A DNA stretch of 64,000 nt from assembly GCA_032139905.1 (NCBI GenBank), contig JAQJDB010000007.1, positions 806,001 to 870,000 on the forward strand, written 5' to 3'. A model generated the notes under the pieces. It was given only the letters and a program-made list of their open reading frames with translations, was not told the DNA's origin and made no database searches. Of this stretch, positions 17,335-25,754 are shown in pieces. Positions within the stretch are counted from its first letter, which is position 1. Each line of letters starts with the position of its first letter. The DNA is from Nitrospira sp. MA-1 (GTDB lineage: Bacteria > Nitrospirota > Nitrospiria > Nitrospirales > UBA8639). The position numbers and the translations under genes are program-made.

Positions 17335-18333
17335 ATGCGTGCGTGGTTAATGGATGATTATGAGGGTGTTGAAAACTTGCGGCTCGGCGAAGTGCCGGAT
17401 CCACAGCCGGGTCCGACACAAGTGGTGCTGAGGGTGAAATTTGCCGCACTGAACCCGGCTGATGCATTCCTTGCTCGAAAGATGTACCCGGCCAATCCAT
17501 CGCTTCCTCACATTCTTGGACGTGATGGGGTGGGAGAAGTGGTAGCGGTCGGACCAGGCGTAGAAAACGTGGGCGTAGGCGAGACCGTTGGGATCTTGCG
17601 TTGCGAGGTGGGTGTCGAGGCATGGGGAACGCTTGCTGAGAAAGTGGTGGTTCCGGCGGAAAGTGTGACTCGTATCCCAACCGGCTGGTCGTATGAAGAA
17701 ATGGCCGGGGCTCCGTTGGTCTTTTTGACCGCTTGGCAAGCGTTGACGCAATGGGCCGATCCTCCGGCACCGCCATCGGCCGGATCTGTCCTCCTCGTGA
17801 CCGGTGCTTCCGGGGGTGTCGGTGTAGCCTCGGTGCTGCTAGGGAAATCGATGAATTTGACAGTGGTGGCCCTCTCGCGTAGCGCGAAAAAGAGAGCAAA
17901 ATTGCAAAAACTTGGAGCTGATTTCGTGTTGGACCCCATGGACAGCAACCTCGTCAAGATCGTGACGGCGGCACTGGACCCGCGCAAGGTCGATCTCGCG
18001 GTGGATAACGTGGGAGGCGCACTGCTCCCTCAGGTTGTGGCTCTGCTTGGATATGGCGGGCGGGTCAGCGTCGTCGGCCGGAGCGGTGGAATGGTGCCGA
18101 AGTTTAACACGGCGACCCTGTTTTTCCGTCGTAATCGAATAGGCGGAGTCTCGGTTGGAGACTATACCGCTCCGGAAGCGCATGCGGCATGGGAACAGAT
18201 CGTCGGTCGATTGGATGCCATAGGGCAGCGGCCACAGGTGGACGCCATTGTCCCCTTCGAAGAGGCGAAAGCGGGATTTGAGCGATTGGCCAAGGGGCCG
18301 ATGGGGAAAGTGCTGGTGCAGGTCGCTGACTAA
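17335..18333 (+). CDS. Medium-chain quinone oxidoreductase/zinc-type alcohol dehydrogenase homologue
   Basis: The 332-residue protein has a GroES-like N-terminal domain (ALNPADAFLARKM, ILGRDGVGEVVAVG at about 60-74) and a Rossmann domain with the dinucleotide motif TGASGGVGVAS (around 160-170). Most catalytic-zinc ligands of classical alcohol dehydrogenases seem absent, which points to the NADPH:quinone reductase branch. A GAGGT ribosome-binding site precedes the ATG. It stands alone on the plus strand. Confidence 0.88.
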   Translation: MRAWLMDDYEGVENLRLGEVPDPQPGPTQVVLRVKFAALNPADAFLARKMYPANPSLPHILGRDGVGEVVAVGPGVENVGVGETVGILRCEVGVEAWGTLAEKVVVPAESVTRIPTGWSYEEMAGAPLVFLTAWQALTQWADPPAPPSAGSVLLVTGASGGVGVASVLLGKSMNLTVVALSRSAKKRAKLQKLGADFVLDPMDSNLVKIVTAALDPRKVDLAVDNVGGALLPQVVALLGYGGRVSVVGRSGGMVPKFNTATLFFRRNRIGGVSVGDYTAPEAHAAWEQIVGRLDAIGQRPQVDAIVPFEEAKAGFERLAKGPMGKVLVQVAD

Positions 18334-18470
18334 GGACTGATTGGCTTCACCCTGTCGTCAGTTGTAAAAAAGATAAAGAAGGAGATTGCCTGACCGCAAC
18401 GGATCATCATTACATAAAATTTTTATTCACCCTCTTTTGAAAATCCTGTTCCATTTATCCCTTCCTAATG

Positions 18471-18497
18471 CTTGACATAATTCGTCGATTAACCAAG
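18471..18497 (+). repeat. Dispersed 27-bp palindromic motif, copy C
   Basis: It reads CTTGACATAATTCG then TCGATTAACCAAG, with the conserved CTTG/CAAG ends and the trailing AATCTCACC. The similarity to copy B (15491-15517) extends upstream: both are preceded by a pyrimidine-rich TTCCATTT-containing stretch, so the repeated unit is about 60 bp. Confidence 0.6.
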
Positions 18498-18562
18498 AAT
18501 CTCACCTGAATTATTCAGGCCCAGTGTATGAGCTTTAAGGCTAGAAAAAAGGGTGGTTATAG

Positions 18563-18660
18563 TGCTTTGAGCTGGGACTTGAAGTTGAACAGAAGATGGG
18601 CACGCTTTGGGACAGTTTAGTGAAGCCCAAATTGAATTGCGTGGTTGTAAGGCCTGACCC
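18563..18660 (+). repeat. MITE-like dispersed repeat, copy C
   Basis: It shares the core GGGCACGCTTTGGGACAGTT and AGTGAAGCCCAAA with the copies at 1559-1665 and 3734-3825, and ends in GGCCTGACCC. It is the most diverged of the three at its left end. Confidence 0.55.
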
Positions 18661-18712
18661 TAGAAACCAATTGGAAAATGTGAGCGAATGAGAAGCAGAA
18701 AAGGGGCGAAAC

Positions 18713-19480
18713 GTGCAAAGAATAGGCATTGCTGAAATACCAAACTTCGATAATGGTACGACTAAAGAAAATGGCTTACGCGTCCAAAAGATGAGATCGG
18801 TCATGCTCAATACCGTCAATTCTCTATTAAATCAGAATGATCAGGCAAGTAAGGCTTCCCCTATGATCGTGGTGACGGGCGTTTTTCATCGGATGGCCGA
18901 ATGTACGCTTTCTATCGAACTTCTTGCATCAAAGGGATTTGTTCGCGATGCAGCTATCTTGCTCGTTACACTCATTGAATTACGTTTAGATTTACAGTAC
19001 ATCGCTCTATCTCCAGGCCGCGTGGACGATTGGCTCAAGCATAAAACAAAAAATCAAAAACCGTGGAAAGTTAAAAAACAAATTCTTGAAATATTCCGTA
19101 ATACAAATGAGCGAGACGCAGAGGTTGAAAACTATTGCACATTCTCGATGGTGAAACATGGTAATCCAGCCGGTGAAACTGCGACCTTCCCTATAGGGGT
19201 TCGCGAAGATGCATTAGTTTTACCAAATCCAGATGAGAAGCGTAACTTGTTGCCAATATACTTATTCACAGTTGCTGCAAATTTATACCAGGCTAGTGTG
19301 GCCGCAGGTAAAATGGTACATCCGATAGGCTTCGATATTAGTAGTGAAATTGAGCAACTCAATAAATTGTATGCAGAACTGAAAATACTAAATGAAAGGC
19401 ATCTTCTTGCGATAATAAAAAAATACAGACAAGGGCCAGACAATTCAAACGTGAAATCAACAACTGAGAATGGGAGCTAA
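18713..19480 (+). CDS. DUF5677-family protein of unknown function
   Basis: The 255-residue product starts with GTG. Its helical core (FHRMAECTLSIELLASKG, then LLVTLIELRLDLQYIAL and WLKHK) resembles the DUF5677 family, soluble helical proteins of unknown function often found in accessory regions. No catalytic motif is evident. It is AT-rich relative to core genes, and two repeats stand directly upstream. It is the first of four accessory genes in the same direction. Confidence 0.6.
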   Translation: MQRIGIAEIPNFDNGTTKENGLRVQKMRSVMLNTVNSLLNQNDQASKASPMIVVTGVFHRMAECTLSIELLASKGFVRDAAILLVTLIELRLDLQYIALSPGRVDDWLKHKTKNQKPWKVKKQILEIFRNTNERDAEVENYCTFSMVKHGNPAGETATFPIGVREDALVLPNPDEKRNLLPIYLFTVAANLYQASVAAGKMVHPIGFDISSEIEQLNKLYAELKILNERHLLAIIKKYRQGPDNSNVKSTTENGS

Positions 19481-19513
19481 TGAGGTTTGGCCCCATTAAA
19501 GGGCTTTAATATT

Positions 19514-19534
19514 GATCCGCATCTTAGGCGGATC
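19514..19534 (+). other. Perfect hairpin after DUF5677 gene
   Basis: GATCCGC (19514-19520) pairs perfectly with GCGGATC (19528-19534) around a 7-base loop, 33 bp after the stop codon. There is no T-run, so a rho-independent terminator is possible but not clear. Confidence 0.35.
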
Positions 19535-19605
19535 CAGGAAATTACTTTTATTTGGACGCAAGGCATACTTAGTGGTGTCGGATTGACGGCTTAAGGAACT
19601 TGTTA

Positions 19606-20163
19606 ATGCGAACTCCTGATGGACTTTTTTTCGCGCCAGGTCTCCGATTCAAAGACTTGGATATCCAAGATTCGAACGCGTTGGCAAACTCCCTAACCGC
19701 GCGCGCGGAAAAATGGTTCTTTGACCCAGCGAAGCTTATTGCCAATTCATCTCCCTTTGCTTCGGGGGTCATCGTCGTGTGCTTCATTGATTCAGCGGCA
19801 AAATTTTCAGGAATGAAGATGCCTGAGTGGCTTTGCGAAGCAGTTACCAATTGCGCCAAGAGAGATCCGAGAGGGAACAATAGAACCATCGCCGTTTCGT
19901 TCAAGGAAGATGTGCGGAATGGGTTGGTCCACCATTCTAGGCTAAATAGAGGTGCGGAGTTTTCACTGGATCTTGAAAAGCCCTTGGAAGTCGTTGGTTC
20001 AGTTTTGATTGTCAATCCATTGCTACTCCTTGACGCGGTTGAGGTCAGATGGCAAAGAACCCTCGACGGCATCCGTTCAAACTCGGAGACTCATCAACGA
20101 GTGGCAAAAGAGGTTCAGCGTGTCTTTAAAGTTGATTTTCAAGCGGATGAGGCATGGGAATGA
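19606..20163 (+). CDS. Hypothetical protein, accessory region
   Basis: The 185-residue product (MRTPDGLFFAPGLRFKDLD) is not recognised. ATG 19606 is chosen because AAGGA lies 8 bp upstream; the frame can also start at TTG 19600. The protein is soluble, mixed alpha/beta, with an internal segment SFKEDVRNGLVHHSRLNRG and no membrane segments. The RNGLVHH segment recalls the R-N-x-x-x-H motif of HEPN RNases, found in many defence and toxin proteins (RNGLVHH: Arg, Asn, three residues, His). That match is suggestive but short. Confidence 0.6.
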   Translation: MRTPDGLFFAPGLRFKDLDIQDSNALANSLTARAEKWFFDPAKLIANSSPFASGVIVVCFIDSAAKFSGMKMPEWLCEAVTNCAKRDPRGNNRTIAVSFKEDVRNGLVHHSRLNRGAEFSLDLEKPLEVVGSVLIVNPLLLLDAVEVRWQRTLDGIRSNSETHQRVAKEVQRVFKVDFQADEAWE

Positions 20164-20293
20164 CGTGAGTTCAACCCGAATCCGGGATGAAATGAGAATG
20201 GAGCAGCCGTGGTATTAGGCCTGAACTCGCACGGCTCATTCACCACCCTTTAATGTTCCCCAGCGAGGCCATGGTATGAAAATGTGAATAACC

Positions 20294-20310
20294 CGGCTTT
20301 TGGCAAGCCG
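20294..20310 (+). terminator. Possible terminator hairpin
   Basis: CGGCTT (20294-20299) pairs with AAGCCG (20305-20310) around a 5-base loop and is followed by TTT. It lies between two plus-strand accessory genes. A second hairpin, AGCCGTG/CACGGCT, lies upstream (20205-20211 with 20230-20236). The T-run is short, so the call is tentative. Confidence 0.35.
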
Positions 20311-20348
20311 TTTAGCCATAGACTCTTTTAGTGCGCACGAAACTACCA

Positions 20349-20711
20349 ATGAAACGCGATTTAGACCTTATACGTAATCTCCTCCTCGCACTTGAGGATA
20401 AGCCGGGCCCGGAGTCGGTAGATTCATTTCATATCGAAGGATACGATGACCTCACCGTCAAGTACCATTTGCTGTTGCTCGCTCAAGCCAAGCTGATTGA
20501 TTATGAGCCGGAAACCACGAAGACGGGTCGAATTATCCGAGTCTTAGCCTTCAATCCATCGTGGCAAGGGCATGAGTTTCTCGATGCTGTACGAAACGAA
20601 ACTGTATGGCGAAAAGTAAAGGCTCAATCGTCTGAAATGGGGCTTTCGGTGCCCTTCGAAATTGTAAAGTCATTAGCAATCGAAGCAATTAAAGGAATTT
20701 TCGGTTTGTGA
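20349..20711 (+). CDS. DUF2513-family protein
   Basis: The 120-residue product starting MKRDLDLIRNLLLALED resembles DUF2513 proteins, small winged-helix-like proteins common in phages and mobile regions. The family start is at this ATG, not at the GTG 18 bp upstream that opens the same frame. The core LTVKYHLLLLAQAKLIDYE has the look of a wHTH fold, and the C-terminus is hydrophobic (IVKSLAIEAIKGIFGL). Role unknown; DNA binding is a fold-based guess. Confidence 0.72.
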   Translation: MKRDLDLIRNLLLALEDKPGPESVDSFHIEGYDDLTVKYHLLLLAQAKLIDYEPETTKTGRIIRVLAFNPSWQGHEFLDAVRNETVWRKVKAQSSEMGLSVPFEIVKSLAIEAIKGIFGL

Positions 20712-21164
20712 TCCCAATGCGCTGCTCAATCGGATGCCTAATATATACTATATTTATGGCCTCAATGCTGGCGAATGTCGAATGACTTCTACTGGTGACT
20801 CTGTTTGTGTACGGATGAAACTTTTAGTGCTGGCGAATTTCGAGGTGTTGGGAAGGACGGTAAAGTCTGCTGTCGAGAGTTTCGAACCAAAGAATTAAGA
20901 AGAAGAAAATGTGACTAGATCTCTTTTTGTCGGTTTCTTGCTCCTTAATTGCTTGATTCAGGTTTCTCGACAGTTCTCTTTTTTGTTTTCGCAGAGCTCA
21001 ACTGGGCTAATCTCTTCCACACACCACTAGGATTTATTCCAACCTAACTATAGTCCGCATGGCCCTGCTTATCAACATTGTTCAACAGATTCGGTGTGGT
21101 GTTTCGTAGAGCTAGGAAAGCGACATAACTAATTTAACGACATGGTCAAGGTATTTGGCAATCA
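20712..21164. other. Gene-free stretch, accessory region
   Basis: I see no gene, clear repeat or terminator here. The sequence is moderately AT-rich and carries a near-duplicated phrase (ATGCTGGCGAATGTCGAA at about 20765 and GTGCTGGCGAATTTCGAG at about 20828). Confidence 0.45.
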
Positions 21165-21533
21165 GTGAAACGAGGTTTTTCCTTTTCAGGTGGTCTTATT
21201 GTCGGCGCGTTGATCTTCGGTATTGGAGGGATTTTCTTTGGATATGTCTTTGCGCACCACAGTGAGCCATCCGTTATTGTTCGCAATTTTACTCATTCGA
21301 CGATTCAACAAATTCGTATTGAAACTAGCATCGGCGAAACATACATTTTTCAGAATATCCATCCTGAAGAATCCCGTCGCACTCAGATTGCAAAAGGGGA
21401 CATGGCGCTCTGGGTTGTTGCTACCTCTCCAACGGGCGAGACAAAAAAGAGTAAACAAATCTATGTGTCATCTCAGGGGACGGTGTTTGTGGCTGTTTCC
21501 GATGATGCAATCACTCTGGATTATGAACCCTGA
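21165..21533 (+). CDS. Small membrane-anchored hypothetical protein
   Basis: The 122-residue product starts with GTG. It has one N-terminal membrane helix (about residues 8-30, GGLIVGALIFGIGGIFFGYV) followed by a short beta-rich, probably periplasmic domain (IVRNFTHSTIQQIRIETS and so on). No family is recognised. The upstream ribosome-binding site is poor, which lowers confidence in the start. It ends the accessory block. Confidence 0.55.
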   Translation: MKRGFSFSGGLIVGALIFGIGGIFFGYVFAHHSEPSVIVRNFTHSTIQQIRIETSIGETYIFQNIHPEESRRTQIAKGDMALWVVATSPTGETKKSKQIYVSSQGTVFVAVSDDAITLDYEP

Positions 21534-21694
21534 TGCAAATAGCACTTTATTCGGCTGCGCTGAAAAAAACGCGCTGGCTTAGGAAGGCATCTCGATAGGA
21601 ATCAAGCGAAGGTTTATCCCGAAATGCTGGATGTTTCTGGAATCTACCAATTCTCCATCATTAATCTTTAATAAGTTACAGGAGATTCTATCGC

Positions 21695-22723
21695 ATGTCG
21701 AAACCTATCAACCGTATCGGTGTGATCACTGGAGATCCCAGACTGGCTGATCCGACTAAGCGCAATTCGCAATATAATGAAGAGGATACGGCGACGCACA
21801 ATGCGATGAAGGCCGCCTTTCAGGAGCTTTCCGACTATACGTTTTTGTTTTACGACGATCACACTCGTTTGTTCGAGCAGCTTCAGCAAGACCGTCCGGA
21901 TTTAGTTGTCAATTTTTGCGATACGGGGTTTCGCAATGTGCCTGCTCAGGAACTCAACATTCCTGCGTATCTGGAGATGCTGGGGATTCCTTATAGCGGG
22001 GCTCCGCCGTCGGCCATGGTTATCTGTTTTGATAAAGCCATTGTCCGGCTCGTGGCCCAGTCGCACGGCGTCCCGGTTCCGCGTGAGTATTTTATCGACT
22101 GTGGAGCTTCGCTTGATGCATTGCCCGATTTTTATCCTGCGCTGATTAAACCCAATGCGGCTGATGGGAGTGTAGGTATTACGAAGGATGCTGTGGTCCG
22201 GTCGCCGGAGGAAGCGAGCAAGTATCTCCAATGGCTGCGCTCGACACTTCCCGGTCGTGATGCGCTGATGCAGGAATATCTGCCAGGCCCGGAATACGGC
22301 ATCGGCGTGATCGGCAATCTTGAAACGGATTTCTGTATCCTGCCTCCTCTGGAAGTTGATTTCTCGCGTCTTCCCGCTGGACTCGATCCGATTTTGTCCT
22401 TTGAATCGAAGGCGTATCCTGACTCCCCCTACTGGACCGACATCAAATTCAAACAGGCGGTGCTTGATCCGGGTCTTGAGGATCAGATGAAAGACTGGGT
22501 GCGGACCTTGTTCAGGAGGTTCGGGCTGCGCGACTATGCGCGGTTTGATTTTCGCGTCGGGTCGGATGGTAAGCCAAAGCTAATGGAGGTGAATCCGAAT
22601 CCGGCCTGGGCTTACGACGGGAAACTGGCCTTTATGGCGGGATTTGCAGGAATCAAATATGGAGAGATGTTACACACGATTCTTCAGGCGGCCATCACCC
22701 GGTTGTCAGTTGCAACCAGTTAG
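21695..22723 (+). CDS. ATP-grasp ligase related to D-alanine-D-alanine ligase
   Basis: The 342-residue protein has the ATP-grasp elements in order: an N-terminal Rossmann-like part (GVITGDPRLADP, LVVNFCDTGFRN), LIKPNAADGSVGIT as the ATP-lysine and glycine-rich loop (about 153-166), MQEYLPGPEYGIGVIG, and LMEVNPNPAWA with the metal-binding Glu and Asn near 310. The N-terminal third differs from true Ddl enzymes, and the gene is not near cell-wall genes. It probably makes a peptide-like bond on an unknown substrate. Its stop overlaps by four bases the stop of the convergent hydrolase gene. A good AGGAG site precedes the start. Confidence 0.82.
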   Translation: MSKPINRIGVITGDPRLADPTKRNSQYNEEDTATHNAMKAAFQELSDYTFLFYDDHTRLFEQLQQDRPDLVVNFCDTGFRNVPAQELNIPAYLEMLGIPYSGAPPSAMVICFDKAIVRLVAQSHGVPVPREYFIDCGASLDALPDFYPALIKPNAADGSVGITKDAVVRSPEEASKYLQWLRSTLPGRDALMQEYLPGPEYGIGVIGNLETDFCILPPLEVDFSRLPAGLDPILSFESKAYPDSPYWTDIKFKQAVLDPGLEDQMKDWVRTLFRRFGLRDYARFDFRVGSDGKPKLMEVNPNPAWAYDGKLAFMAGFAGIKYGEMLHTILQAAITRLSVATS

Positions 22724-24753
22724 AGGAGCGACCGTGGAATCGCCAGTGCCCAGTCATGTCGTTTGATGAGTTGATCGCCATGATAGGCTTCCAATTCTCC
22801 CGCAAACTGAAAGGTTTCGGTCGTGGCGGTGAGCCGTGTCCGACACTCCAGCCAAATCGACCAGTCTCGCCGTTTCAAGTGGGCGGTCTGCGTTAATTCG
22901 GTCTGAGCCGACAGCGCATCTTTTTCAAGAATGCGATACCGTTTAAAGAGGGTGTACCCCACATCGAGATCGATCTCTTCAATCCTGGCGTGCGATGCGC
23001 CGTCAAATTCTCCCCCGTCACTCCGTAACGTGTAGACCATTTCGTTGCTGGCGAGATCGATCTCAATGGTTCGCCGCATGCTGAGTTGCCGCAGTTTTTT
23101 ATGCGGGGTGCCGGGCGCGGCTTCGGGTGGCCCGAACGGCCGTAGGGCTTCGTCTTCCTGGCGGGGAGGGCGCACGGGAAGAGTCACATTGCTCATCCCG
23201 GTCCGGACGGTCATTGTCACAGGAAAGGGTGGCGGCCAGGCAATCGGCCAGTAACTGGTGGACAGAGCGAGTCTGATCCGGGAGCCCGGAGGGAACGCAT
23301 GGGCGAAGTCGTTGAGTTGCACACGTACCTGATACCATTTGCCTGGCTCCAGGGGCTGGGGTGTTTCATGACTCTCGCGATGTGTGAGATTCAACAGTCC
23401 GTACGTGACACGCAGAACGGACCCGTCGGGAGCGACTTCTCCGAGACGGACAGCGATCATCGCCACCGGTTGATTGACGCACAGATCCAGTTCCACGACC
23501 GGTGCGCCCAAGACTTCAAGTCGTTCGGTGAGGGGATCACTATCGAAGACGAGCGAACCACCATCGTCGGGTCGTTGATCCCGCGGCATTTCTCCATCCG
23601 CGCCGAATCCGCACCATTCTCCGGACCGGACCCCGGTTGTCTGAGGTGAGCAAAACGACAACTCCGTGGATTTCTCAGGAATAGGAGAGAGATGACCCGG
23701 TTCCAGAAACCACCGTTGTTCGCTGATGCGAGGGCTCGGCCAGGTCTCTTCCGCTATCCATCTGCCGGGCCAGACGGCGTATTGGGGTTGCGGCGTCTGA
23801 CTCTCTTGCATCCATACCCGAAAAGCGGGTTCATCCATGATTCCTGTCTTCTTCCCCTTCAGCCAGTGGTCCCACCACCGGACGGCTTCCTGCAGAAAGC
23901 CGATGGCCGGGCCGGGGACGCCGTCATGCGGAAAGACATGGGCCCAGGGACCGATGAGCGATTTTTTCGGACAGGAGAGATGGCTCATCATTCGGGGGAT
24001 GGCATTGGTATAGCCATCGGCCCAGCCTCCGATGGCATAGACCGGGCAGCGAATGGCGTCGTAGTGTTCGCACACCGACCCGTGTTTCCAATAATTGTCT
24101 CGCGCTTGGTGTCGCATCCAGACCACGGGAAACGGTTCGAGATTGTTTAACCGTTGCTGCCACATCTCCCACCATTGGTCGCCGACAATTTCCGGATCGG
24201 GCGGCAGTGCCGAGTACAGGGTCAGCATGGAACCCCATTGCATATTTTCGTTCAGGAGGCAGCCGCCCATATAATGCGCGTCATCAGCGTACCGGTCATC
24301 CGTTGAACACAAGGTAATAATGGCTTTCAAATTCGACGGATTCCGGGCGGCGACCTGGAGCGCATTAAATCCGCCCCACGAAATCCCCATCATCCCGATC
24401 GCGCCCGAACACCAGGGTTGTTTCGCAATCCAGGTGATGACTTCCAGGGCGTCGTCATGCTCCTGATGGGAGTATTCATCATGCAGGATCCCTTCTGAAT
24501 CCCCTGATCCCCGGATATCCACGCGGATGCTGGCATAGCCATGCGCCGCAAAATAGCGATGGATGGGCTCGTCCCGTGATCGCATAAAGTCCCGTTTGCG
24601 ATAGGGGAGGTATTCCAAAATGGCTGGAACCGGCTCCGTATCGGCTGACTTCGGTAACCAGATGCGCGCGGCGATGCGACATCCGTCCGACATCGTAATC
24701 CAAGTGTTTTCGATTTCGGTAATGCGGTCGAGGATGGTGTAATCGATAAGCAT
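22720..24753 (-). CDS. CocE/NonD-family (peptidase S15-like) serine hydrolase
   Basis: The 677-residue enzyme has an alpha/beta-hydrolase domain with nucleophile Ser125 (MGISWGGFNA), an acid residue in YAIGGWADGYTN and His in GPWAHVFPH. A C-terminal jelly-roll domain typical of the X-Pro dipeptidyl-peptidase C region follows (about 380-560), plus an extra roughly 100-residue tail. Such enzymes cleave esters, acylated compounds or X-Pro peptides. No signal peptide is seen, so it is probably cytoplasmic. The gene lies 14 bp after the ATP-grasp-like gene, implying one transcript, and faces the ligase gene. Confidence 0.9.
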   Translation of the reverse strand: MLIDYTILDRITEIENTWITMSDGCRIAARIWLPKSADTEPVPAILEYLPYRKRDFMRSRDEPIHRYFAAHGYASIRVDIRGSGDSEGILHDEYSHQEHDDALEVITWIAKQPWCSGAIGMMGISWGGFNALQVAARNPSNLKAIITLCSTDDRYADDAHYMGGCLLNENMQWGSMLTLYSALPPDPEIVGDQWWEMWQQRLNNLEPFPVVWMRHQARDNYWKHGSVCEHYDAIRCPVYAIGGWADGYTNAIPRMMSHLSCPKKSLIGPWAHVFPHDGVPGPAIGFLQEAVRWWDHWLKGKKTGIMDEPAFRVWMQESQTPQPQYAVWPGRWIAEETWPSPRISEQRWFLEPGHLSPIPEKSTELSFCSPQTTGVRSGEWCGFGADGEMPRDQRPDDGGSLVFDSDPLTERLEVLGAPVVELDLCVNQPVAMIAVRLGEVAPDGSVLRVTYGLLNLTHRESHETPQPLEPGKWYQVRVQLNDFAHAFPPGSRIRLALSTSYWPIAWPPPFPVTMTVRTGMSNVTLPVRPPRQEDEALRPFGPPEAAPGTPHKKLRQLSMRRTIEIDLASNEMVYTLRSDGGEFDGASHARIEEIDLDVGYTLFKRYRILEKDALSAQTELTQTAHLKRRDWSIWLECRTRLTATTETFQFAGELEAYHGDQLIKRHDWALAIPRSLL

Positions 24754-24767
24754 CAAAAATCTCTGAG

Positions 24768-25754
24768 TTATTCGACAGTCTGTTCATGGCGTTCCGCAGC
24801 GGAGTCGCGGAGAGTTTTTGGAGCGGGGGGGCGATTGGGTTGAAACTGATGAGTGGACCAAAAACTCAGCGCCAGCTTTTTTCTGACTTCGAATCCCGTT
24901 TCAAGATCCCAGCAGTTGACGATAGCCAGACGAAATCCGCCTGGTGGCATGGAGTGGTCCTTCGGAGGTTTCTCTTCGTGGAACGTGATCTGAATGCTGG
25001 AGACGTGTGGTGTTTGGCGCAACTGGGCGATCACGTCTTTGGGTGGATGCTGATAGTGGACGCCATGGGCGCCAAACAAGACGACACTGTACCCTTCCTG
25101 TCGATGGGAATCATCAAATTGCCATTGTTCTTCCGCATACAGCCGAACGAGGGACCCAACCCAACCGGCGCCGTACAAATCCGGCCATTGGTCTGCGAAT
25201 CGTAAATGTACCTCGATGATTTTGCCGCCGATCGTCTCGAAGTTAATCATGCCGGTGTATCCGGCAAGATGCCGGCGCAGCCAGTCGCCGCAGTAGGCTT
25301 CGATGGTTGGAAATGGCGTTGCCAACACCGTCCAATAATCAAACATTCCTCCTTCCAACGGTTTGCCCGTGGCATGTCGCCACCAGTGGGGTTCGCCCTT
25401 AACCACGGCGACGTCGCTGGACACATGATCGCCTTGGAGTAACGGCATCCACATATGTCCCGGCCGTTCCAAATGTTTGTATTCTTTTAACGAACGCAAC
25501 ACGCGGCTCCCGGCACCCATGCCGCGCATGTTGTAAATCGGTTTGGAAAACACGGGAAAGAAGGATGGATCCAGCCCATGCGGAGCACACGCCAGGTTTT
25601 GGCTCTCGGCAATCATCAGTTTGTTATAGATCCACTTGTACTGTGGGTACCATGCCCAGGCATCGCCGTCCTCGGTAGGGATGTTGACTTCCGGCGGGCA
25701 TGGAATGCCCTCGAAATACTGCATTCTCCAGGGATCAGCTTCACAAATCGGCAT
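24768..25754 (-). CDS. Hypothetical protein, possible degenerate ATP-grasp
   Basis: This 328-residue protein is not recognised with certainty. The central part (GKPLEGGMFDYW, HLAGYTGMINFETIGGKIIE, then VHLRFADQWPDLYG) resembles the final strands of an ATP-grasp fold, where Glu-x-Asn-x-Arg is expected. Here the sequence is E-V-H-L-R, with His in place of Asn. No clear glycine-rich loop is seen. ATG 25754 is chosen because GAGG lies upstream; the frame also opens with TTG 18 bp earlier. It is the first gene of the operon with the CocE-type hydrolase. Confidence 0.55.
   Translation of the reverse strand: MPICEADPWRMQYFEGIPCPPEVNIPTEDGDAWAWYPQYKWIYNKLMIAESQNLACAPHGLDPSFFPVFSKPIYNMRGMGAGSRVLRSLKEYKHLERPGHMWMPLLQGDHVSSDVAVVKGEPHWWRHATGKPLEGGMFDYWTVLATPFPTIEAYCGDWLRRHLAGYTGMINFETIGGKIIEVHLRFADQWPDLYGAGWVGSLVRLYAEEQWQFDDSHRQEGYSVVLFGAHGVHYQHPPKDVIAQLRQTPHVSSIQITFHEEKPPKDHSMPPGGFRLAIVNCWDLETGFEVRKKLALSFWSTHQFQPNRPPAPKTLRDSAAERHEQTVE

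Larger units (their letters stand above)
18334..18712. other. Intergenic region with two dispersed repeats
   Basis: No gene is visible. It contains the third copy of the 27-bp palindrome (18471-18497) followed 66 bp later by the third MITE-like copy (18563-18660). The DUF5677 gene starts 53 bp after the latter. Confidence 0.55.

Noticed and set aside
20205-20236. attC site at the AGCCGTG/CACGGCT hairpin
   Set aside because: The stem is good but the outer GTTRRRY/RYYYAAC boxes are absent at the right distance.
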